Part shown: piece by piece, positions 23,012 through 33,566 of the stretch
How positions within the stretch are numbered: position 1 is the first letter of the stretch
Layout of the letters: every line of letters begins with the position of its first letter
Assembly (NCBI GenBank): GCA_019454045.1
Contig: SKCR01038145.1
Location: 62,001 to 126,000, forward strand
Direction of reading: 5' to 3'
Length of the DNA: 64,000 nt
DNA from: Zanthoxylum bungeanum
Lineage: Eukaryota; Streptophyta; Magnoliopsida; Sapindales; Rutaceae
The notes under the pieces: generated by a model
What the model was told of the DNA's origin: nothing
Database searches by the model: none
What the model saw: only the letters and a program-made list of their open reading frames with translations
Made by a program: the position numbers and the translations under genes

Positions 23012-23308
23012 CGTGCCAAAGCTATGCAATTATGGCTGATGGTAGTTCATTTGCGCTGGTAGAACTTATATGATAATAGACAAATTCAAGTGAAAGTGGA
23101 AATCATGAACGTGCCAAAGCTGTCAGGACTACATCGGTAGCTTGAGTTTGTCACTGACAAATGAAGCCTTGATACACCTCCTTATGAACGTGCCAAAGCT
23201 GTCCTAATGAGAAACGATCAGGACCAAAATCAGGATTCACAGTGAGTGGGATTGAAAATGAGTTGTCTACCTGTGAATATACGTAAGCGACAACGTGCCA
23301 AAGCTGTG
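23012..23308 (+). repeat. interspersed CGTGCCAAAGCT repeats
   Basis: Copies start at 23012, 23110, 23189 and 23294. The last three extend to AACGTGCCAAAGCTGT, with unrelated sequence between. Function unknown. Confidence 0.75.
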
Positions 23309-24782
23309 AGTCGAAATATATTCATGGGGTCCACTTCTCACTATGGATTTCAATTTAATTATTGGATTTCCATTTTCCATTGGGGATTACGATATTATGT
23401 AAAGTAGTGGGAGGCACTGCTGGGTTAAAAATCCATAACTAAGGCAGTGTGTCATATTATGAAAATTGCCACTAATGTTTTCCTTATTCTATATTTTGAT
23501 ATAATTGAACTTCTAATCCACTGTATGCATATTATCTATATTTTTTCTGACATCACTTATGGTTGCAGATTTCTAGAATAGGTTCTAGATTATAAGTAGG
23601 CTTGGATATTGTTAGATTAGTCAAAACCATTGCGAACTATTTTTCCGATTTTCTTGAAAATCAATATGGTTAATGACTTAGTTACTAAGTGACGATAGGT
23701 AATCTAAATAGATATCCATTTTAGGATATAATTGTTGGACAATTATGACCCATAGCGTCACTATTTGTACAGATCATGGTGTTGTTGTACAAATTAACTA
23801 TGTGACAAAGGAGATTGCACTCTTATCATTTGTGATTAGATCACCTAGATGTATAAGTGATGAGAGGTCCCTATGATTTGTTCCTGGAAAGAGAATGATA
23901 TGAGACAGTATCAGTCCACGAAGGATAAATCATTAAATATCCCTAGTCAGAGTATTATCGATATTAGACATCGATAAATACGTAGAAGACTAGTATTACA
24001 CTTGTGCGCGTTTGTGAGGGCACAACAACATAGTTCTCATATATTTGGGTATAGGATACTCATGCAAGTGTAATAGGAGGTTGTGTTTTACCGATGGTAT
24101 GGGAAACAGCTTCGCTCTGGATAGACCCCCGCGGAATCCCATTGGTAGTATGACTATGTGTCTATGGGAGTCTACAATCAGGGTAGGTGTATTTGGTCTT
24201 AACCTGAGACTTGCACCGCTAATACATACGACAATCAATATACTTTAGTTGAGGTCGTCCAGGGCTTTAACCGGTTTTGTGTACGCCAATGCTGGGTATA
24301 TTGAGAGTCGTAGTGTGTTGGGTGTGATGTTAAGACGGAAGTATAACTCCAGTCATATGGAGATGATGGTCACATAGGATACGGAACTCGTTCTCTTAAA
24401 TGCTCGAGCTATCGGGATATTATGACTAGGTCATGTATATCCGATTATAGAGACTAGTTGCCAGACATTCGATATGTGATTCGTACGGGGCAGACACATT
24501 TCCAGCCCCAAGCCTAGCACGTGAACATCCGATACTGGATCGACATACACAATACTTCGGTATACTACCCTTGATATAGATCACATATTCCTGTAAGGAT
24601 ATTTCTGGAGAATTGGGTAGGCATGGCTCTTTGCTAGAAGCCAACCTTGTCTTGTAAATCGGTACAAACATAGTACGAGGTACTTACGTGTTCGGATAAA
24701 CCGACGACCGTATTTACTGCCAACATATCCGGGATCTCATGGGTCACTTCCCAAGATTCACTGATGATGTATGACTCGCACT

Positions 24783-24971
24783 TAATTAATCTGAGATTAA
24801 TTAGAAGAGAGAGAAAATTAATCTGGGATTAATTACGGAGATATTTTATCTCGGATAAAATATTAATTAAAAAAGAGAGAACGATTAATTTGGAATTAAT
24901 CGATAAAATAATATATTTGATATATTATTCGAAATTGGATTTCGACGCGGAATTAAAATTAGATTTTAATT
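24783..24971 (+). repeat. run of seven triloop hairpins in F 5' LTR
   Basis: Seven perfect hairpins with 3-base loops: 24783-24803 (arm TAATTAATC, loop TGA), 24816-24834 (AATTAATC, TGG), 24841-24863 (ATATTTTATC, TCG), 24882-24902 (CGATTAATT, TGG), 24907-24929 (AATAATATAT, TTG), 24930-24944 (CGAAAT, TGG) and 24951-24971 (AATTAAAAT, TAG). The arms differ but the loop size is constant. The fifth and sixth directly abut. Confidence 0.9.
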
Positions 24972-25313
24972 AAGGCGAACGAATTAATTCGTTAGCGACG
25001 TGAATAGAGAATTCACAAGGCGTAATCGTTTAATTACGTTGGGACAAAAAATTCGTTAATTGGGAATTAGCGAACCCGATCCCGGGATTATTTGTGAGCG
25101 CATTCGCATTTCGAATGCGAGTGCGGCACGCAAGTCAAATCGAGCGTCAAATCACTAGTCACATCAAGCGTCAAATCATTAGTCACTTTGAGTGATGTGA
25201 CAAGTTGTCACTTGATTTGATTGATTGATGTAGTAGTTGAAAAAGCACTTTTTGCTTTTTGACTTTTGCTTTTTGAAATTTAAAAATGGTAAATGCTTTA
25301 TTAATTTGGAAAT

Positions 25314-25321
25314 TATATAAG
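25314..25321 (+). promoter_or_regulatory. candidate TATA box of F 5' LTR
   Basis: TATATAAG, followed within 20-90 bp by CTCTCTC-type pyrimidine patches typical of plant core promoters. The same arrangement is in E. It implies a U3 of about 1.6 kb with the hairpin array inside it. Confidence 0.5.
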
Positions 25322-27514
25322 CATTTCACTTTTTTTTTAACTCTTTCTCTCTCTCCTTATACGGTTTCTAAAAGAAACCATTTTCCCTCCTCTCTTTCTC
25401 TTCTCCCTCTTACGGCTTAGAGCCGATTTCTTCTCCATTTTTCTGGTATGACCCAATTAAAAAGAGAAGCAAGGAAGAAGACTTAGTGCTAGCACACCTT
25501 GGGTCAATACAAAGGTGATAGGGCAGTGTTCTTGTGAGCTTGGAATCCATTTTTGAGATTAAAGCTTGGAGCTTCCATGGAGTCATCAATGGCCGATTCT
25601 TGGAGGAGCCAAACCAGCCCATGCCGTGCAGTCCACGACCAAGAGCAGCCACTGCCGAGCTTGACAGAGGAGGCAATTCATTTTTTCATCTTCGTCGCAT
25701 CTCAACCGATCATTGTGTGTTTTTCCGCACCTCCTATGATTGTATTCATGCATTTTTCTTGCTTGATTTCATGATCTTGGGACCTAATCTAGAAACCAAC
25801 AATTGTATCTATGAGCTTTGATCAAGCATGAAAAAGTTAGGGTTTGAATTGGGTAAAATCAATTGAAGCATGATTTGGTTGAATTGATTGATTAAGTATG
25901 CTTGTATGTTGATTAATTGAAGTAGTGTATGTTTAATTACATGAAATTGGATTGGATCCATTTTTCCCCAAATTTTTGGGCATGGCAGAAAATTGTAAAC
26001 CCTTATGTCTTGGTAATTTTTTGTTTGTTTGATCATTGGATGACTAAAAACAAGTGGGTAATGTTGTTTTGAAGTTCAATTGGATTGAATTTTGATTTGG
26101 AACAATTTTCCCCAAATTAAAGGGCTTGGCCGAAAACTATATATATTTGAAATTCATTGTGTTTTTTTATTTTGATTTTGATTCATTGAATGAGTTGAAT
26201 TGATTTGGGAAATAATGATTGTGGATTCAATTGGATTGAAATCGAATCGGATTGGAAAAACCCCTAATTGCCGAGAACATACGCATGTAAAATGGGTTTG
26301 ATTTTGATCAAATTGTGTTGGACACTATTTGATATTAAAGTGCATGATTAATTAGGCTAATTGATGTTTTAGGAATGTTAATTGGGTGATTAATTGTGTA
26401 TTACACTTAGGTTAATTAATTATGGAATTTGGAATTTTATAAGTTAATTAATTTGGGCTTTTTTTGGAAATTGGGCCTTAATAGGTTGTAATTGGGCTTT
26501 TGGGCTTGGTTGTACCAAGTTAGGTTTAGGCCAATTTGGTTGGATCCAATTGGGCCCAAAACCGCATCCAAAAAGTCCAATTATGACTTAATGGACCTTA
26601 ATTATTTAATTGGGCCTAATGGGCCAAAATTAATTTAAAGGCTTATGGGTAACTCCCGGATTGGACCTTGGTTATCGGTTTGACCCGAGTTGACCAAAAG
26701 TCCACGCCTTAAAGAAATTAATTAAAAGCCCATTGGACTTTAATTAAATAAACATTAGATGTTAATCGGGCTTAGAGACTCGTTGTGATTAAATTTGGAA
26801 TTTAAGTCATAAAGGTTCGTTAATAAAAGTGTAATATTTAATTTGGAATTAAATAGTGAATTAGAATTAAATGCATATTAAATTGGATTTAATGTTGTAG
26901 TTTAATTTAATTCAAGTATTCGTACTTTGAGTACTTATTCGCAAAACGAGTTTGACTCGCACAAAATCAAATCGTTGTTTGAACATTGGATGATCACTAA
27001 TTATCATATTAATTAATTGGATTAGAATGATTGATAACATGCTTGTATGAATACATGGTTGTGATGCATGAATAATGTATATCGGATGGATATTAGATGG
27101 GTGGGGCAATTTTAGAAATTGTAATAAATTTGTTTTATTAATTGGACCTGCGTGTCCAGCCTTATCACCTCCATACTCTTTGTATTCTCTTCTCACCTAT
27201 TCCCCTCAATGTAAATGAGGTTTCTTTAGAAGTGTAGTGTAACGGGTAGAAGAAATAATTGTGCTAGCTGGAGAGAGAAAGAGAGATTTGATCTAGGATC
27301 AATGTAAAGTATCCATCCGCATATCATTATTATTTTATTTCATATGCGCTTTATTATGTGTTTAGAATGCATGTTTAAGGGTGTATGATGATGAGACCTT
27401 AACAAATATAATAAATTGGTTGTCAATTTGCACGCGAAAAACCCTCAAATAATATTAAGCGTCTTTCCTTCCATTGAGTGATTCTCACTCAAGATCCGAG
27501 ACGACATTGGTTTG

Positions 27515-27889
27515 TTGGCCAAAGTCAAGGCCTTTGTCTGTCGAAGATGTGTTTGAATCATGAAGGCTTTGTTCCATATCAGTGTCTTTTCCAAGTTGTG
27601 GTTTGTTGGCCAAAGTCAAGACCACTTCTTGTCCATCGATATTGATTACGAAGCTTTCCATGGTCAATGGGTCGCGCTTGACTGGGATCACTAAGTTTGT
27701 TGTGCCAAAGCGAAGGCTTAGTTGATTAAGAGGAAAAAGGTTAGGTAATACATTGGATGTATTGGCATATATAAGATATATGTTTCGGACTTGGACGTCC
27801 CCCTACCGGATCTAGGAATTGGATTGGATCCAATTGATCTTAGAGATCTACCTAGTTAATTATCATACAATTTGTTGGCCAAAGTCAAG
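27515..27889 (+). repeat. TTGGCCAAAGTCAAG motif, three copies
   Basis: Copies at 27515, 27606 and 27875. Equivalent copies in E are at 45159, 45248 and 45516, and in B and D inverted. On the reverse strand each contains TTGACT, a W-box core recognised by WRKY factors. Spacing is nearly the same in all four elements. Confidence 0.75.
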
Positions 27890-28121
27890 ATTGTGTGATA
27901 TTTAACGGGATCCTAGCCCACTAGGAAACACGGTTTCCCGAGTACTCGACAGAGGGTTAGAGGCTCGCCGAAAAATAGTAGGAGGCAAGAAATGAATTTG
28001 CAATATTCGTTTAATTACTTGACATACGCGCTCAATCACAAATTATTTCGTCGTTAAATTAAATGTTAGTTGGACTAATATTTAAATTGTTGTTTTAATA
28101 AACAGTTGGACTGTATTATAG

Positions 28122-28327
28122 TTGATTATATAATTTGATTATAGTAATCAATATATTTGAATTAATTAATTTCAATTTACAGTTGATTTTATAATTGGAT
28201 TATAGCAATCAATGTAATTGAGGTTAATTGATTTAAATTATATTTGATTGTATAGTTGGACTATAATAATCAATATAATACAAAGTACCAAAAATCGTTG
28301 ATTAAATAGTTGGACTATTAGAATCAA
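28122..28327 (+). repeat. tandem array of long hairpins, about 61-bp period
   Basis: Four units start TTGATT and end AATCAA at 28122-28151, 28183-28212, 28244-28273 and 28298-28327, spaced 61, 61 and 54 bp. Each folds around a 3-base loop (TTG, TGG, TGG, TGG), with inner arms ATAAT, TATAAT, TATAGT and AATAGT. Two shorter TGG-loop hairpins precede them near 28062-28082 and 28102-28114. The same array is in E (about 45700-45975), B and D. Confidence 0.88.
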
Positions 28328-28866
28328 GATAATATTGAAAGATTGGCATTTAAAACATAATCCTAGGGAAAATGTGTTTAAATGGTTTAATTTTCAAATT
28401 GGGAATAATTTCAGGATGGTCCTGGAAAAATAATAAGTTAGTTTATTTGATAAAATAACGTATTAAGCCTAAGTCCGGAGTTAAGCAAATAAGTGGAACA
28501 TGATATTTGGAATATTCATGTAATGATAACTTTAGTGCTTAATCCATAACACTTGTCATATAGACTCCTTAATTTCTTTATCAGAACTAAAGATTAGATT
28601 CTTAAAGTATGATACTGAAATTGAAGGATCTTTATAAATCTAAAATTAGATTTTAGAAGTAAAAATTGCAATAAATAATTCTTGGAGAATTAATGACTAA
28701 TCTCAAGGAGATAAAGTCAAAGTTTGCAATAAGGCAAGTAGCGCAAGGCGCACCTTACTTCGATATTCTAGAAACCCGAGGCTTGGCCAAAGGCGACCGG
28801 AATATGGAAAAGGCAAAATCATTATAATCTTCTAGGAAGATAAAAGGACATATCCCAAGAAGGAAT

Positions 28867-30957
28867 TGTTGAGTTTCAATCAAGTCCCAAGGATCATTTA
28901 TAATGCATAAAAACGAGTGAATACATATCAAAGGAGGTGCGGAAAAGACTCACATTGATCGGTAGAGATGCAACAAAGTTGAACCAAAAACGCACTGCAA
29001 CTTTCTGCCTCCCTCCAAGCTCGGCAATGGCAGTGAACAGCAGCTCCATTTTCGGCTTTGGGTGGTCCTCCATTGATGCTCCAAGCTCCAAGCTTATCAA
29101 GGTGATTCCAAGCTCATGAAGACACTTCCCTATCACCTTAGGATGGCTCCTATGTGTGCTAGCACCCAAGAAATTTGCCACAAATTTCTCTATCTTCTCC
29201 TTGAACTCACGGTTTTGAGGCAGGGAGCAGAGGAAAAATCGTGAGAGAGAGAAAGGGTTTTGGGCTCCAAAACGTGAAGGTTGCAAGAGAGAGAGGAGGG
29301 AAAAATAAAATGCGTAAATTTGTTTGTTAATTTCCAAAATTAATAAACATATACCATTTTTAATTTTGTAAAAGGTACAAGCCTTTTTCACTTTTCACCC
29401 AACTCCATCAAGTCACATCACTCAATCAAGTGACAACTTGTCACATCACTCAAAGTGATAATTGATTTGACGCTTGATGTGACTAATGATTTGACGCTTG
29501 ATTTGACTTACGTGCCGCACTCGAATACGAAATGCGAATGCGCTCGCAAACAATCTCGGGCTCGGGTTCACTAATTCCACATTAACGAATTTTCCATTGC
29601 ATCGTAATTAAATGATTACGCCTAGCGAAATCACTATTCACGTCGCTAACGAATTAATTCTAAATTGATTCGTTCGCCCGAATTAAAATCTAATTTCAAT
29701 TCCTCGTCGAAATCTAATTTCGTTATAATATATCGAATATATTAATTTATCGATTAATTCCAAATTAATCGTTCTCTCTCTTTAACGATATTTTATCCGA
29801 GATAAAATATCTCCGTAATTAATCCCAGATTAATTTTCTCTCTCATCGAATTAATCCCAGATTAATTTTATCTCTCATCGAATTAATCCCAGATTAATTA
29901 AAGTGCGAGTCATACGTCATCGGTGAATCTTCAAGAACCGACCTATGAGATCTCCGGATATGTTGGCAGTAAATACGGTCGTCGGACTATCCGAACACGT
30001 AAGTACCTCGTACTACGTTTATACCGATTTACAAAACAAGGTTGGCTTCTAGCAAAGCGCCATGCCTACCCAATTCTCCAGAAATATTCTTACAGGAATA
30101 TATAGATCTGTATCAGGCGTAGTATACAAATTGTATTGTGCATATCGGCCCAGTATCGGATAGTCACGTGCTAGGGCTGGGGCTGGATAAGTGTCTGCCC
30201 CGTCCGAAGCACATGTCGGATGTCTGGTAACATAGTCTCTATAATCAGATATTCATGACTTGGTCACAATATCCCGATTGGTTGCGCAACACTCAAGAGC
30301 ACTAGTACCGTATCCTACGTGACATCATCTCCACTATGACTGAAGTGATACTTCCGTCTTGACATCACACCCAATACACTACGACTCTCTGATAAACCCA
30401 GAAGTGGTGTACGCAGAACCGGTTAAAGCCCTGTACCACCAAGACCAAAGTCTATCGATTATCGTAAGTATTAGCGATGTAAGTCTCAAGTTAAGACCAT
30501 ACACACTTACCCTGATTTCGGCCTCCCATAGACACATAGTCATAATACTAATGGGATTCCGAGGGGTCTATCCAGAGCGAAGCTGTTTCTCGTACCATCG
30601 GTGAAACACGACCTCCTATCGCACTTGCATAAGTATCCGATACTTATATATATGAGAACTATGCCGTTGTGCCCTCACAACGCACACAAGTGCAATACAA
30701 GCCTATTCCGCATTATCGATGTCCAGTCTCGATAATACTCCGGTTAGGGATATTTAATGATTAATCCTTCGGGGATTGATAATGTCTCATATCATTCTCA
30801 ATCCAGGAACTAATCATAGGGACCTCTCTTCATTTATATATCTATGGTGATCTAATCACAAATGATGAGAGTGCAATTTCCTTGTCACATAGTTAATTTG
30901 CTACAACAACACAATGATATGTGCAAATAGTGACGCTATGGGTCATTTTGTCCAACA
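28867..30957 (-). mobile_element. copia solo LTR inserted in F
   Basis: A 2091-bp LTR of the same family in inverse orientation (TGTTGAG...TCCAACA), flanked by the perfect duplication GGAAT at 28862-28866 and 30958-30962. No PBS or PPT adjoins it, so it is a solo LTR from a later insertion followed by LTR recombination. It falls between F's leader and its pol relic. Its ends resemble E and D more than F itself. Confidence 0.93.
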
Positions 30958-30989
30958 GGAATAGATGACGAGCAAGGCTCTGACTTCAA

Positions 30990-33556
30990 AAATGATTGTC
31001 ATAATTATGTTCACAGCTAGTATTAAAATTAAATTTTAGATACTTAGTGTGGTACATAAAATATATATATTGATGTTCAGAATCTGTTTTGAACAGTATA
31101 TTGACTTCAATTGAGATAAATCTGCAAATTGGAAACGGGACAAAAGTCGATGTTTTAACCACAGATACCTAAGTTTAGGAACTACCCTCGGGTGTGTACC
31201 TAAATTAAGAAATTGTTATAATGTAACTAGTTTGACTAGATACATTATCTCTATATCAGTGTTTAACCCGCTGCGGGTGAACCTTTATATTCTAGAACAC
31301 TAAAGTGTTTTATTATATAAATTTGATATTAAGATAAACACATTAGATGTGAATAACAAAATTTATATTTTGAATATAAGTAATATCTCAAATATATAAC
31401 ATGACAAATAAATAGCTCAAACTGATTTAATCAGTTAAGAAACTAATTGTGGCATAGTTTTCAGGGACACTATTAAACAAGAATCGTATATCCACACTTT
31501 CGAAGAGTGGGTACTAGGACTGATTTGATTCTATTCAAATAAAGTCTACGAATCTAGTTTATTGGGCAAAGTGCCTAAAACACTATTTACTTGGTAAAAG
31601 TGCTAGTGCCACCGATCTGTTAACCCTAGTTCATACTGAAGCAGTGGGCCCATGTCTAGCTAGGCTAGATGTGGATATGAATATTTCGTGACCTTTACGG
31701 ATGTGACATCGCGTTATGGTTATGTGTTTCTTTTGAAACACAAATCGGAAACTTTCACAGTTTCGACACGAAATAGACAAACAGATCGGCTAAAGTATTA
31801 AACTGTCACGGTAAGATCGTAATGGAAATACTTAAGCAATAAGTTTCTTGTATACTTGAAAGAGTATAGTATTCTTTTAATGAGGACTCCTCCCGGAACA
31901 CGTCATTTTGACGGTGTGTCCGAACAGGATTAACCGAATTTTGTTAGACATGATAAGGTTAATCATGAGTCGCTCTGAGCTACCATTTCCTTCAACGGAT
32001 AAGCTTTAACCAGTGCAAGAACTTATTTTGAATAAGGTTCCATAATATCTATTTGACAGATCTCTTTAACCACATTTCACATTCCTGTAAATTTGGGTAT
32101 GCTGGGCATATGTTTGGATGATACCAAACTAAAACCCAAATTGGATAAGTGCCAAAGTTGTTGGTTATCCTAGGGATACCATAAGTATTGTACTTATACA
32201 ACTCACGAGAGAACAATTAGATTGTTGCTCACCATGCGGTTTTCCAAAGAGGAATACCGATATGCAGTGGTAAGTGGGAGGATAGTAAAACTCGATGAAA
32301 ATCGGAGTAATACTATTCCTGGCACTAAGTCCTAATGGAACACAAATAGTTCATCAAGGATGAAACTATTCCAATAATCTTCGAGTACACAAGAACCACG
32401 TAGGTCGGAGAGAATCAGAAAACAACCTGGGGTATGGGTTTCTGATCTCACCTCATAAATATGTCTATCTTATTGAGGTATACCAACTGACTACGTATGT
32501 GGAAGTGATACAAGGTATCGAATCCCTATTATGGCAAAGTGTCATAAAGTCTGAAGTGGATTCTATGTATACCAACTATGTTTAGACACTAGTTGATGTA
32601 CCGCAAGACATTGTGCCTATTGGTACTATATAAGTCTTCAAGGAAGACGTACATGGATGGAAACATACCAACGTACTAAGCTAGGCTTGTAGTGAAAAGG
32701 TAGAGTTATCAACATTGTGTTGATTAAGATGAAACCTTTTACCTGTTGCCATGGTAAATCCATTTCGACAATGCTTGCTGATGCTGCATGTTTCATTTAT
32801 GAAATGTGGCAGCTGAATGCCAAAACCGATTTCCTTAACGGAAACCTTTCGGAGGATGTTTACAACATCCTGACGGTTTTGTCGAACCATAACAAGCAAG
32901 CTAGGTTTGCAGGTTATTCGATCCATGTTTGGATTGAAGCACGCATTAGGTTCTTGGAATTGTCGTTTTGATGTAATCATAATAATTTATGATTTAATTC
33001 AAAACGAAAATAATTCTTGTGTATATAAGGAGGTTAGTGGGAGCGCACTGACAGTGAATGTCCTGAATAATGATGATATATCATTTCTTGGAAATGATAT
33101 TCCCATAATATAATCGGTGAAAGCTTGGCTTTCGTGATAACGACTATAAGTCGTAACAAAGGTACTATACAATAGTATAACGGAACAGTGAGCTGGAAAT
33201 CTTCCAAGCAAGATACTGTTACCGAATAAACAAAAAATGTGGGTTATTGCTGCAGCTTAAGTAGCAATAGAAGCCATCTGGGTCAATAACAAATCTAATT
33301 AGATTAGATATGGTTCTGTTAGCAGCTGAGCTAGTCGTCAGCACATGCTAAAGAATTAATGGTCTCATCAACGATCCAGATACATACTTCGACTATTCTT
33401 CTGATCCGTTTGGATCATACATTGTGGCGATGTGATGATCGAATAAATCGCATCAGACGATAATCATGAAAATCCGCTGACGAAAGCTTTTCTCAGCAGT
33501 TTGGGCCAACCGTACATAGTTCGGGTGTCAGAGACTCGAGTGACTGGCTATAGGCT
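30990..33556 (+). pseudogene. degenerate copia pol of F
   Basis: Blocks in order: a protease-downstream block around 31115-31230; integrase N-terminal and core around 31560-31800, including in one frame EYFVTFTDVTSRYGYVFLLK with the aromatic/Asp pattern of the copia integrase core; RT around 32720-33110, with KTDFLNGNLSEDVYNI, then in another frame SMFGLKHALGSWNCRFD and CVYKEVSGSA; the catalytic YVDD position reads NNDD. RNase H (33180-33550) carries GAATAA and loses the TEAEY segment. Frames break repeatedly and gag is missing, so it is non-functional. Confidence 0.85.
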
Positions 33557-33566
33557 AGTGGGAGAT

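Larger units (their letters stand above)
22312..23732 (+). mobile_element. copia-like remnant H, left part (LTR end, PBS, interior)
   Basis: The outermost older element into which both G (left) and F (right) inserted. An LTR 3' end (CCCCAACA at 22643) is followed by TTGATATCAGAGC, a variant copia PBS. The interior has no recognisable domain. It carries four copies of CGTGCCAAAGCT, and its reading frames are short. It continues after F at 35638. The H LTR start was lost to G, so LTR length is unknown. Confidence 0.6.
23733..25801 (+). repeat. 5' LTR of F
   Basis: 2069 bp, TGTTGG...CCAACA. It contains the hairpin array, a TATATAAG box at 25314 followed by a pyrimidine-rich patch (25340-25410), and the palindrome GTGCTAGCAC near 25487 found in several LTRs of the family. 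The frames at 25410-25676 and 25534-25821 lie in this downstream (R/U5) part. Confidence 0.93.
25802..28866 (+). other. noncoding leader of F in place of gag
   Basis: Starts with a decayed PBS (TTGTATCTATGAGC where TATCAGAGC is expected). About 3 kb of AT-rich sequence has no gag domain. It is collinear with E 43301-46370 and, inverted, with B and D. It holds triloop hairpins near 26810-26905, the GGACCTGCGTGTCC block near 27143, three W-box-like motifs, and the 61-bp hairpin array. The minus frame at 27485-27691 is antisense and unrecognised. Confidence 0.75.
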
